Below, in pieces: positions 16,704 to 24,884 of a stretch of 33,185 nucleotides of DNA. A program made the position numbers and the translations under genes. The notes beneath the pieces were generated by a model. It did not search any database and was not told the DNA's origin. It saw only the letters and a list, made by a program, of their open reading frames with translations. The DNA is from Flavobacteriaceae bacterium (GTDB taxonomy: Bacteria > Bacteroidota > Bacteroidia > Flavobacteriales > Flavobacteriaceae). Every line of letters starts with the position of its first letter. Position 1 is the stretch's first letter. The DNA is taken from the NCBI GenBank assembly GCA_002728855.1, contig PBWA01000044.1:1-33185 (forward strand). The letters run 5' to 3'.

Positions 16704-17630
16704 ATGAAAATTTTAATAACAGGAGCTACTGGTTTAATTGGAAAAGCCATAATCAGATTGGCTTTAAATCGAAATTTCAAAGTCAATTATCTGACTAGAG
16801 ATAAAACTAAAATTAAAAGCAGCGCTAACTGTAATGGATTTTACTGGGATATAAATAAAGATTATATAGATCTAAAATGTTTTGAAGGTGTTAATGTGAT
16901 TATAAATTTAGCAGGAGAAAAGATTTTTCAAAAATGGACAAATCAAGCTAAAAAAGAAATTTTATTTAGTAGAATAAAGCCAATCAACTTATTAATTAAG
17001 GGAATCAAATCATCAAAAAAAATTGGTATAAAATCTTTTATTTCTGCATCTGCTATTGGAATTTATCAAAGTAACTTTGAGAAGTATTATAGTGAAGATG
17101 AGATAGATGATCCTCGAAATTTTATTCAAAAAATTGTTTGCGATTGGGAAAAAAAGTCTCTCAGTGTCAGAAAATATATTCCTAACACCTCAATTCTAAG
17201 AATTGGTTTAGTTTTATCAAAAAATGATGGCTATATGAAAGAGACAGATTTCCCAATGAAATTTGGCTTTGGAATACAATTGGGTTCAGGAGAGCAATGG
17301 CAAAGTTGGATTCATATTGATGACATAGCAAATATATTTTTATTTATAGCTAAATTAAATTTAAGTGGTATTTATAATGCAGTTGCTCCAAAACCTTTAA
17401 CTCAAAAAGAATTTTTAAAAAAAATTAGAGAAACAAATAGCAGAAAATTTATAATTATAAAATTGCCCATTTTTTTTCTAAGATTTTTATTTGGTGAAAG
17501 AGCTTGTTTATTAATTGATAGTCATAGAGTTAGTTCAAAAAAAATCATTAAACTTGGATACAAGTTTTTATATAATGAAGCTGATCATGCTTTAAATAAT
17601 TTATATAAACGTAATGACAATTTGACATAA
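16704..17630 (+). CDS. TIGR01777-family SDR (NAD(P)-dependent epimerase-like, YfcH/SDR39U1)
   Basis: The N-terminal Rossmann motif is GATGLIG at residues 7-13. The family-specific segments NLAGEKIFQKW, ISASAIGIY and the SWIHIDDIANIFLF stretch with its GSGEQWQSW lead-in are present, followed by a C-terminal DUF1731-like part (AVAPKPLTQKEFLKKI). Length 308 is usual. The catalytic Tyr of the YxxxK motif is not in its normal context, as is common in this family. Biological substrate is unknown. It is plus-strand and overlaps the predicted -33 of the grpE promoter at its 3' end. Confidence 0.9.
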   Translation: MKILITGATGLIGKAIIRLALNRNFKVNYLTRDKTKIKSSANCNGFYWDINKDYIDLKCFEGVNVIINLAGEKIFQKWTNQAKKEILFSRIKPINLLIKGIKSSKKIGIKSFISASAIGIYQSNFEKYYSEDEIDDPRNFIQKIVCDWEKKSLSVRKYIPNTSILRIGLVLSKNDGYMKETDFPMKFGFGIQLGSGEQWQSWIHIDDIANIFLFIAKLNLSGIYNAVAPKPLTQKEFLKKIRETNSRKFIIIKLPIFFLRFLFGERACLLIDSHRVSSKKIIKLGYKFLYNEADHALNNLYKRNDNLT

Positions 17631-17652
17631 TAAATTTTTGGCAATACTTTTG
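17621..17652 (+). promoter_or_regulatory. Promoter of grpE-dnaJ
   Basis: TTTG (17621-17624), a 20-bp spacer and TACTTTTG (17645-17652) form the best complete Bacteroidota housekeeping promoter in the window, 24 bp before the grpE ATG. No CIRCE-type inverted repeat is present nearby. Confidence 0.7.
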
Positions 17653-17675
17653 TGTATCATAATAAGTAAAAAATC

Positions 17676-18191
17676 ATGGCTAATACAGGTAAATCTAGAG
17701 TTAATTCTCCAAAAAAAAGAAAATCTGCAAATAATAGTTCACAGAAACTTAATGACTTAAAGACTGAGTTAAATGAAGAGAAGGACAAGTATTTAAGATT
17801 GTTTGCAGAATTTGAAAATTTCAAAAAAAGAACTGCTAAGGAGAGACTAGAGCTTTTTAAAACAGCTGGACAAGATATCATTTCCTCTTTGTTAACAATC
17901 TTAGATGATTTTAATCGTGCAGAAAAGCAGTACAAAAAAAATGATTTAACTTCTGAAATAGAGGGTTTTATCCTAATAGGAAATAAATTTAAAGACATAT
18001 TAAAAAATAATGATCTTGAGGAAATGTTAACCAAACCAGGAGATGAGTTTGATTCTGATAAACATGAAGCAATATCTCAAATACCAGTTAATACAAAAAA
18101 TAAAAAAGGAAAAATAATTGATATAGTTGAAAAGGGTTATCAGCTAGGTGAAAAAATAATACGCTACCCAAAGGTGGTTGTAGGCAAATAA
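17676..18191 (+). CDS. grpE: Nucleotide exchange factor GrpE
   Basis: GrpE releases ADP from DnaK. The 171-residue protein has a lysine/serine-rich tail (about 1-25), a long coiled-coil helix (about 25-75, KYLRLFAEFENFKKRTAKE) and the C-terminal beta domain with GDEFDSDKHEAISQ, GYQLGEKIIRYPKVVVGK. Those signatures and the adjacency to dnaJ (6-bp gap) make the call firm. dnaK is not in this window. Confidence 0.96.
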   Translation: MANTGKSRVNSPKKRKSANNSSQKLNDLKTELNEEKDKYLRLFAEFENFKKRTAKERLELFKTAGQDIISSLLTILDDFNRAEKQYKKNDLTSEIEGFILIGNKFKDILKNNDLEEMLTKPGDEFDSDKHEAISQIPVNTKNKKGKIIDIVEKGYQLGEKIIRYPKVVVGK

Positions 18192-18197
18192 GTATTT

Positions 18198-19310
18198 ATG
18201 AAAGAGGATTTTTATGAAATATTAGGAATTGATAAATCTGCTAGTTCAGCTGAAATAAAAAAAGCTTATCGTAAAAAAGCTATCGAATATCATCCAGATA
18301 AAAATCCTGGAGATAAAAATGCAGAAGCAAATTTTAAAAAAGCAGCTCAAGCATACGAGATTTTAAGTGATCCTAATAAACGAAAACAATATGATCAGTT
18401 TGGACATGCTGCTTTTGAAGGGGGTGGTTTTGGAAGTGGAGGAATGAATATGGATGATATTTTTAGTCAATTTGGAGATATTTTTGGTAGTGCATTTGGG
18501 GGAGGTTTTAGTGGATTTAGTGGTTTTGGACAAACCCAAAACAGGTCAAGAGGTACGAATTTAAGAATCCGTGTTCAGCTAAGTTTAAATGAAATTTATA
18601 ATGGTGTAAGCAAAAAGATTAAAGTTAAAAGAAAAGTTGAAGCAAGTGGAGTTTCATATACAACCTGTTCAACTTGCAAAGGCTCAGGACAAATAACAAG
18701 AGTAAGTAATACGATTTTAGGGAGAATGCAATCATCTAGTGTGTGTGATGTCTGCAGAGGAAATGGTAAAACAATTTTGAATAGACCACAGGGTTCTGAT
18801 GAAAACGGAATGATTTTAAGTGAAGAAACAGTTGAAATCAAAATTCCACCCGGTGTAGAGGAGGGTATGCAATTAAAAGTTTCTGGTAAAGGAAATGCTG
18901 CTCAAGGGGATGGAATTTCTGGTGATCTACTAGTTTTAATTGAAGAATTACCAGATGAAAAATTTATTCGCGAAGGCAATCATATCCATCATGATTTACA
19001 CATAAGTATTTCAGAGGCTGCTCTAGGTGTTTCAAAAGACATTGACTTACTAGAAGGTAAAGTTAGGATAAAGCTTGAATCAGGAATTCAATCAGGTAAA
19101 ACATTACGCTTGAGAGGAAAAGGATTACCTGATATGGAAGGTTATGGTAAAGGTGATTTATTAATTCATATTAATGTTTGGACACCAAAAGAACTTAATA
19201 GGGAGCAAAGGCAATTTTTTCAAAAGATGCTTGATGATGATAATTTTAAACCAAATCCAGAAAAATCTGAAAAATCATTTTTTGAAAAGGTAAAAGATAT
19301 GTTTTCATAA
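18198..19310 (+). CDS. dnaJ: Chaperone DnaJ with a reduced zinc-finger domain
   Basis: DnaJ delivers unfolded clients to DnaK and stimulates its ATPase. The J domain (1-70) has HPD at 32-34, followed by a Gly/Phe-rich linker (75-118) and the two beta-sandwich client domains. The zinc domain normally has four CxxCxGxG motifs. Here only two remain, CSTCKGSG (157-164) and CDVCRGNG (183-190), separated by the usual ITRVSNTILGRMQ spacer, which identifies them as motifs II and III (zinc site 2). Where motif I should be the sequence is VEASGVSY, and in place of motif IV it is NRPQGSDENG. The total length, 370, is otherwise normal and there is no frameshift. It may be a real lineage variant. Confidence 0.94.
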   Translation: MKEDFYEILGIDKSASSAEIKKAYRKKAIEYHPDKNPGDKNAEANFKKAAQAYEILSDPNKRKQYDQFGHAAFEGGGFGSGGMNMDDIFSQFGDIFGSAFGGGFSGFSGFGQTQNRSRGTNLRIRVQLSLNEIYNGVSKKIKVKRKVEASGVSYTTCSTCKGSGQITRVSNTILGRMQSSSVCDVCRGNGKTILNRPQGSDENGMILSEETVEIKIPPGVEEGMQLKVSGKGNAAQGDGISGDLLVLIEELPDEKFIREGNHIHHDLHISISEAALGVSKDIDLLEGKVRIKLESGIQSGKTLRLRGKGLPDMEGYGKGDLLIHINVWTPKELNREQRQFFQKMLDDDNFKPNPEKSEKSFFEKVKDMFS

Positions 19311-19426
19311 AATTTAAAAAGTTTAATTATTTGACTTTTAAAGATCTAATCAATTTTAATTTTATCTAAATAGGTGGGTGACTTTTATATTATCTTAGCA
19401 GATATTTGATAAACTCATTTATTGTA

Positions 19427-19443
19427 ATATATACTGTATATAT
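19427..19443. promoter_or_regulatory. Palindrome overlapping the start of the response-regulator gene, possible operator
   Basis: ATATATAC-T-GTATATAT forms perfect 8-bp arms around one base and covers the first two bases of the ATG at 19442. Position would suit autorepression or translational control. The AT-only composition makes chance occurrence possible. Confidence 0.35.
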
Positions 19444-20608
19444 GATAAAAAAAATATTGTTAATTGAAGATGAAGTTCCTATCAGGAGAGTTTTATCTAA
19501 AATTCTTACTGAAGAAAATAAAAATTATATTTTAACTGAAGCTGAAGATGGAAAGTCTGGTTTGACTCAACTTTCAAAGACAAATTTTGATTTGGTTTTA
19601 TGTGATATTAAAATGCCGAAAATGGACGGAATTGAGGTTTTAAAAAAAGCTAAAGAAAAAAATACTAATGTTCCATTTATAATGCTAACAGGTCATGGAA
19701 ATATTGAAACCGCTGTAAAAGCCATGAAATATGGAGCATATGATTTTATTCCAAAGCCACCAGACTTAAATCGTTTACTTACTTCTGTCCGTAACGCTCT
19801 AGAGAGGAAAGATTTAGTTTCAGAAAATAAAAAATTAAAGAGAAAAATTTCTGATAAGTATAAAATAATTGGAGATTCTAAAGAAATTAACAAAATACAT
19901 GATATTATTGATAAAGTTGCTCCTACCGATGCAAGAGTTTTAATTACTGGAGAAAATGGAACGGGCAAGGAATTAGTCGCTCACCAATTACATGAAAAAA
20001 GTCTCAGAAATGATAAACCTTTTATTGAATTAAATTGTGCCGCTATCCCATCTGAATTAATTGAAAGTGAATTATTTGGACATTTAAAAGGGTCATTTAC
20101 CTCGGCAATAAGAGACCACTCAGGAAAATTTGAAAAAGCAAATAATGGAACACTCTTTTTGGATGAAATTGCAGATATGAGTTTAAATGCTCAAGCAAAA
20201 GTACTTAGAGCTCTAGAAGAAAATAAAATTCAAAAGGTTGGAGGTTCTAAGGATATAATGGTTGATGTTAGAGTTATTGCGGCAACAAATAAAGATCTTG
20301 ATCAAGAAATAAAAAACGGAAAGTTTCGTGAGGATCTATATCATAGATTAGCCGTTATTCTTATTGAAGTTCCACCATTGAATAAGAGAAAAGATGATAT
20401 TCCAATTTTAGCAAATTATTTTCTTAAAACTATTTCAGAAGAGCAAGGAGTTGAAGTTAAGAATCTCTCTGGAAAGGCTATTGAAAGACTAACTAAGTAT
20501 TCATGGACAGGAAATGTCAGAGAATTGAGAAATGTCATTGAGAGATTAATCATTTTAGGTAATAATCCAATAACTGATGAGGATATTAATCAATTTGCTG
20601 CTAAATAA
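19442..20608 (+). CDS. NtrC-like response regulator: receiver + AAA+ domain, no DNA-binding domain
   Basis: From the ATG at 19442 (the track's 19406 is a TTG and adds an implausible extension) the protein has 388 residues. The receiver domain spans 1-118 with acidic pair E9-D10, phosphoacceptor D55, T83 and K105. The AAA+ domain has Walker A GENGTGKE (170-177) and Walker B GTLFLDE. The sigma-54 contact loop GAFTGA reads GSFTSA at 217-222. The protein stops about 20 residues after the WTGNVRELRNVIERL sensor II segment, so the Fis-type HTH normally found in NtrC relatives is absent. I recall similar HTH-less proteins in flavobacteria, so this is probably a lineage-typical form. No histidine kinase is adjacent. 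Whether it activates sigma-54 promoters is open. Confidence 0.9.
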   Translation: MIKKILLIEDEVPIRRVLSKILTEENKNYILTEAEDGKSGLTQLSKTNFDLVLCDIKMPKMDGIEVLKKAKEKNTNVPFIMLTGHGNIETAVKAMKYGAYDFIPKPPDLNRLLTSVRNALERKDLVSENKKLKRKISDKYKIIGDSKEINKIHDIIDKVAPTDARVLITGENGTGKELVAHQLHEKSLRNDKPFIELNCAAIPSELIESELFGHLKGSFTSAIRDHSGKFEKANNGTLFLDEIADMSLNAQAKVLRALEENKIQKVGGSKDIMVDVRVIAATNKDLDQEIKNGKFREDLYHRLAVILIEVPPLNKRKDDIPILANYFLKTISEEQGVEVKNLSGKAIERLTKYSWTGNVRELRNVIERLIILGNNPITDEDINQFAAK

Positions 20609-20615
20609 ATCAGAA

Positions 20616-21995
20616 ATGTTTAAAATTATATTCATATCAATTTTTTTCTTTTTTAGTTCCTTTCTTTTTTGCCAATCGAGTATTGTAGAGGAGGATTTTA
20701 GAAAGATTTACAAAATCGCACTAACAGAAGGAAAAACATACGAATGGTTAGAACATCTTTCAAATCAAATAGGAGGTCGTTTATCAGGATCATTTAATGC
20801 TCAAAGATCTATAGAATGGGCTAAAGAAGAATTAGAATCATTGGAATTAGACAGCATTTGGCTTCAGCCTGTGATGGTCCCAAAGTGGGTGAGAGGAACA
20901 TTTGAATATGCAAGTATTGAGTCTAGTCCTGGAAATACAATTAGTGTGCCTGTATGTGCCCTAGGGGGATCTGTTGCAACTCCATCATCTGGTATTAGCG
21001 CTAATGTAATTGAAGTTAACGATTTTGATGAACTTAAAGAATTAGGCAAAAAAAAAGTTCAAGGTAAAGTAGTTTTTTTTAATCGTCCAATGAGTCCAGA
21101 TTTAATAAATACTTTTGAATCTTATTCTCAAGCAGTAAATCAAAGATTCAATGGTGCTGAAGAAGCTGCAAAACTTGGAGCTAGAGCTGTAATAGTTCGT
21201 TCATTAAACCTAAAGCTAGATGACTTTCCTCATACTGGATCAATGAGTTATGGAAATCTAAAATTAAGAGAAAGAATCCCTGCCGCTGCTATTAGCACAA
21301 ATGGTGCAGAACTACTAAGTTCAATGCTTTCTCTTAATTCTAATCTGAAATTTTTTTTAAAACAAAATTGTAAAAATTATCCTGATGTGCTTTCATATAA
21401 TGTGATTGGAGAAATAAGAGGTAGTGAAGATCCTGATGAGATTATTTTAGTTGGCGCTCATCTTGATTCATGGGATCTTGGTGACGGAGCACATGATGAT
21501 GGTGCTGGAATTGTGCAATCAATGGAAGTGCTGAGAATTTTTAAAAAATTAAAATATAAACCAAAAAAAACTGTAAGAATTGTTTTTTTTATTAACGAGG
21601 AAAATGGATTAAGAGGCGCCTTAGCCTATGCAAATCAGGTAAAAAAAATTAATGAAAAACATCTTTTTGCACTTGAATCCGATGCAGGTGGTTTTACTCC
21701 AAGAGGTTTCAGTTTTGATTGTATGGATGAAGATTTTCAAAAAATAATTTCTTGGAAAAAATATTTTGAGCCATACATGGTTGATTATTTTGTTAGGGGA
21801 GGCAGTGGAGCAGATATTAAGCCATTGAAAAACAACAAAGTTGTTCTAGCTGGACTTAGACCTGACTCTCAAAGATATTTTGAATATCACCATTCCGACA
21901 ATGATACTTTTGAAGCAATTAATAAGAGAGAACTAGAACTCGGAGCTGCTGCAATGACGGCCTTAATATATTTAGTTGATACTTTTGGTTTTTGA
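20616..21995 (+). CDS. Secreted M28 family zinc peptidase (carboxypeptidase Q/PGCP-like)
   Basis: The ATG at 20616 gives a clean signal peptide (MFKIIFISIFFFFSSFLFCQ), whereas the track's start at 20577 adds 13 residues that overlap the regulator gene. The mature enzyme has a PA-like insert around 100-245 and a catalytic domain with the di-zinc ligands of family M28: AHLDSWD (H282, D284), HDDGAG (bridging D at 294-295), NEENG (catalytic/ligand Glu 328-329), LESDAGG, and EYHHSDND near the end. Likely cleaves di- or oligopeptides in the periplasm for amino acid scavenging. Follows the regulator by 7 bp, so co-transcription is likely. Confidence 0.92.
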   Translation: MFKIIFISIFFFFSSFLFCQSSIVEEDFRKIYKIALTEGKTYEWLEHLSNQIGGRLSGSFNAQRSIEWAKEELESLELDSIWLQPVMVPKWVRGTFEYASIESSPGNTISVPVCALGGSVATPSSGISANVIEVNDFDELKELGKKKVQGKVVFFNRPMSPDLINTFESYSQAVNQRFNGAEEAAKLGARAVIVRSLNLKLDDFPHTGSMSYGNLKLRERIPAAAISTNGAELLSSMLSLNSNLKFFLKQNCKNYPDVLSYNVIGEIRGSEDPDEIILVGAHLDSWDLGDGAHDDGAGIVQSMEVLRIFKKLKYKPKKTVRIVFFINEENGLRGALAYANQVKKINEKHLFALESDAGGFTPRGFSFDCMDEDFQKIISWKKYFEPYMVDYFVRGGSGADIKPLKNNKVVLAGLRPDSQRYFEYHHSDNDTFEAINKRELELGAAAMTALIYLVDTFGF

Positions 21996-22022
21996 AAAAG
22001 AATTAATTTTCTGCTACTTTCT

Positions 22023-23426
22023 ATGGCAATGCTTTTAAATTATACTAAAGAATTTAAATATAATTTCAAACTTGCCTATCCAGTTATTATTGGAATGCTT
22101 GGACACACTTTTGTCCAATTTATCGATAATATAATGGTTGGTCAACTAGGTACTGCCGAACTAGCAGCTGTCTCTTTGGGTAATAGCTTTGTTTTTGTTG
22201 CAATGTCTCTTGGCATAGGATTTTCAACAGCTATCACTCCTTTAATTGCAGAAGCTGACGGATCTTCAAAAATCAATAGGGTAGGAAAAATTTTTATTCA
22301 TGGACTTATCTTGTGTATTTTTTTAAGTTTAATTCTATCTTTTTCTACTTTATTTTCTCAGCCATTACTTAAGAAAATGGGTCAGCCAAAAGATGTTGTT
22401 TTTTTTGCTGAACAATATCTTTTTTGGGTTTCATTATCTTTAATTCCAGTTATTGCATTTCAGGGATTTAGACAATTTTGTGATGGTCTTTCATATACAC
22501 AACCAGCTATGTATGCAACTCTTGTTGGTAATTTAATTAATGTATTTTTAAATTACTTTTTAATTTTTGGGTACGGGGGATTTCCAAAAATGGGAGTTGA
22601 AGGAGCTGCAATCGGAACCTTAATTTCAAGAGTTATAATGTTTATTCTTATTGTTTGCTATGTTAGTTTTAGTAGAAAATTTACGGTTTACTTAAACAAT
22701 ATTTTCAGGTTTAAAATTAGTTTGAAATTGTTTAAAAAAATTATTTCATTAGGTTTTCCTTCTGCACTTCAAATGTTCTTTGAAGTTATTTTTTTTACTT
22801 CAGCAGTTTGGATGGCAGGACTTCTTGGAAAAAATCCACAAGCCTCAAATCAAATAGCTTTAAACCTTTCCTCAATGACATATATGATTGCTTTCGGATT
22901 AGGTGTTGCTGCAATGATAAGAGTTGGAAATCAAAAGGGGAAAAATGATTTTATTGAACTGAGAAGAATTGGTTTTTCTTGTTTTTTACTTGTTTTAATT
23001 TTAGATCTAATTTTTTGTCTATTCTTCCTATTTACTCATGATTTACTTCCATGGCTATATCTTGACGGAAATAATCCATCAATTTTTTCAGATGTTATTG
23101 AGGTAGTTGAGCTTTCAAGTAAGCTAATTATTATTTCTGCTTTTTTTCAAGTTTTCGATGGGATACAGGCAGTTGTACTAGGTTCTTTGAGAGGTTTTCA
23201 AGATGTCAATTTGCCAACAGTAATTATATTTTTTTCCTATGGAATTGTTGGTTTTCCTATATCTTATCTATTAGGAATTGAATTGTTTTATGGTGTTGTA
23301 GGAATATGGATAGGTCTTCTTGTAGGATTAGCTACTTCAGCTGTACTTCTATTAATCAGATTTAATTATCTTTCAAAGAAGTATATTTTAATTTTTTTAA
23401 AAAAATCAATATCTAATAATGATTGA
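22023..23426 (+). CDS. MATE family multidrug/metabolite exporter (NorM-like)
   Basis: This 467-residue polytopic membrane protein shows about twelve helices and the MATE features: IDNIMVGQLGTAELAAVSLGN near the N-terminus, FRQFCDGLSYTQPAM, and GVEGAAIGTLISR near the end of the first half. MATE proteins export drugs or metabolites using Na+ or H+. Cargo is unknown. It starts 27 bp after the M28 gene and its stop overlaps the PAP2 gene by 8 bp. Confidence 0.93.
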   Translation: MAMLLNYTKEFKYNFKLAYPVIIGMLGHTFVQFIDNIMVGQLGTAELAAVSLGNSFVFVAMSLGIGFSTAITPLIAEADGSSKINRVGKIFIHGLILCIFLSLILSFSTLFSQPLLKKMGQPKDVVFFAEQYLFWVSLSLIPVIAFQGFRQFCDGLSYTQPAMYATLVGNLINVFLNYFLIFGYGGFPKMGVEGAAIGTLISRVIMFILIVCYVSFSRKFTVYLNNIFRFKISLKLFKKIISLGFPSALQMFFEVIFFTSAVWMAGLLGKNPQASNQIALNLSSMTYMIAFGLGVAAMIRVGNQKGKNDFIELRRIGFSCFLLVLILDLIFCLFFLFTHDLLPWLYLDGNNPSIFSDVIEVVELSSKLIIISAFFQVFDGIQAVVLGSLRGFQDVNLPTVIIFFSYGIVGFPISYLLGIELFYGVVGIWIGLLVGLATSAVLLLIRFNYLSKKYILIFLKKSISNND

Positions 23427-23988
23427 TGATATAATTATATATGATAAAACACTTTTTGTTTATCTAAATAATTTAGGAAGTAATGAATTTGATTTTATTT
23501 GGATTATTCTCTCAAATAAGTTGATTAATATTTTTTTATATGCAGGTATCGTTTTTCTATTTTTTAAAAATAGTAATATAAAATCCGCTACTAAATTAGT
23601 TTTGTTTATTTTATTAATGATATTATTTACTGATCAGACTACCAATTTAGTTAAAGATAGTTTTTCTAGATTAAGACCATGTCATGATCCTTTTCTTTCT
23701 GATATAACTAGACTTGTTAAAGATTCGTGTGGTGGCTTATATGGATATTTTTCAGCACATGCTTCAAACTCTTTTGCTCTAGCCATATTTTTTAATGGAA
23801 TTCTTAAAAATAGATCTAAATATCTCGGAGTTTTTTTTATTATAGTTGCCTTTTTAGTTGGATATAGTAGGATTTATCTTGGAGTACATTATCCTCTTGA
23901 CGTTGTTTCAGGAGCATTTTACGGAATTTTTTCAGGATATATTTTTTATGTATTTTGGAAAAGAATCAAAGTAGATATAAAAAATTAG
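23419..23988 (+). CDS. PAP2-family membrane phosphatase
   Basis: The three-part PAP2 signature is present: K79xxxxxxR86P87, the middle motif as FSAHAS (111-116, where many members have PSGH), and SR...H...D with S150-R151, H157 and D161. Six hydrophobic segments surround them. Such enzymes dephosphorylate lipid phosphates such as undecaprenyl pyrophosphate or phosphatidate, at the periplasmic face. Substrate here is inferred only. Overlap with the MATE gene suggests one transcript; the stop interlocks with a small gene on the other strand. Confidence 0.92.
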   Translation: MIDDIIIYDKTLFVYLNNLGSNEFDFIWIILSNKLINIFLYAGIVFLFFKNSNIKSATKLVLFILLMILFTDQTTNLVKDSFSRLRPCHDPFLSDITRLVKDSCGGLYGYFSAHASNSFALAIFFNGILKNRSKYLGVFFIIVAFLVGYSRIYLGVHYPLDVVSGAFYGIFSGYIFYVFWKRIKVDIKN

Positions 23989-24188
23989 TTTTCTTTTTTT
24001 GTTCTTTTTCTTATAAAAAATTCTTCAACAGCTATTGAGATAATAACTAGAGCAAAAAATTTTATTATTTGATTTTTATCCCAAGTCAGAGGATTAAAAT
24101 TCATTTCAAAACTTGGAAAATTAATTGATCTAATTATATACCAAAGTAGAATAATTGCAAAAAAAGTTTTAATTCTTTTATGATTCAT
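23985..24188 (-). CDS. Small membrane protein, function unknown
   Basis: The 67-residue product has two hydrophobic segments (about 8-20 and 42-58), a basic N-terminus and a basic tail (RKRTKKEN). No family was recognised. Support comes from the ATG start, the hydrophobic pattern, the 32-bp spacing after msrA on the same strand, and the 4-bp stop overlap that matches other gene junctions here. Confidence 0.55.
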   Translation of the reverse strand: MNHKRIKTFFAIILLWYIIRSINFPSFEMNFNPLTWDKNQIIKFFALVIISIAVEEFFIRKRTKKEN

Positions 24189-24220
24189 GAAAAATCTTCT
24201 TTTGTATGCGTATCCCTAAA

Positions 24221-24880
24221 TTAATGTTTATTGTCTTTTTTTAGAAACTCAGAATATTTTTTTTGAAATTTTTTTAATCTAGGAATTGACACATTAATTA
24301 TGTATGGATTATAAGGATTTTTATTTTCAAAATTTTGATGATATTCTTCAGCTCGAAAAAATTTCTTTAAAGCCTTAACTTCTGTCACGATTTTATTTTT
24401 AAATGATTTATTTCTAATCAAGTAGTCAATATAACTTTCAATTATTTTTTTTTCATTTTCATTTTGGTAAAATGCAATTGATCGGTATTGTGACCCCTTG
24501 TCTGGTCCTTGCCTGTTTAGAGTAGTTGGATCATGAGTTCCAAAGAAAATTTGAACAAGATTTTCAAAACTTATGATTTTTGGATTATATATTACCTCCA
24601 CAGCTTCTGCATGACCTGTTTTACCAGTTAAAATTTTTTCATAGCTTGGATTTTCTGTTTCTCCACCAGCATATCCTGAATACACCTCTTCAACTCCTAA
24701 TACACTTTCATAAATTGATTCTACACACCAAAAGCAACCAGATGCAAAATAAGCTTTTTTAAACTCCTTAGAAGTTTGATTATTTAAAGAAATATTTTTT
24801 TGGATTTCTTTTGAGCTTTTTGTTTCTGTAAAACAAGAATTGATACTTAAAAAAAACAATAGGGATAGAAAAATTTTCAT
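24221..24880 (-). CDS. msrA: Peptide methionine sulfoxide reductase MsrA, lipoprotein form
   Basis: It reduces methionine-S-sulfoxide in oxidised proteins. The catalytic motif GCFWCVES (C49, C52), YSGYAGGETENPSYE, TGHAEAVEV, DPTTLNRQGPDKGSQYRS and EEYHQNF are all present. A signal peptide with lipobox LSINSC (C16) shows that it is exported and lipidated, so it repairs periplasmic or outer-membrane proteins. The only cysteines are C16, C49 and C52; no C-terminal resolving cysteine is present, so C52 probably acts as the resolving residue (inference). It lies 4 bp after the glycosyltransferase gene. Confidence 0.96.
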   Translation of the reverse strand: MKIFLSLLFFLSINSCFTETKSSKEIQKNISLNNQTSKEFKKAYFASGCFWCVESIYESVLGVEEVYSGYAGGETENPSYEKILTGKTGHAEAVEVIYNPKIISFENLVQIFFGTHDPTTLNRQGPDKGSQYRSIAFYQNENEKKIIESYIDYLIRNKSFKNKIVTEVKALKKFFRAEEYHQNFENKNPYNPYIINVSIPRLKKFQKKYSEFLKKDNKH

Positions 24881-24884
24881 TTAT

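Noticed and set aside
21980-21987. TACTTTTG at the end of the M28 gene as a MATE promoter
   Set aside because: It lies inside coding sequence (Asp-Thr-Phe-Gly codons), 36 bp from the start and without a -33 element; the genes look co-transcribed.
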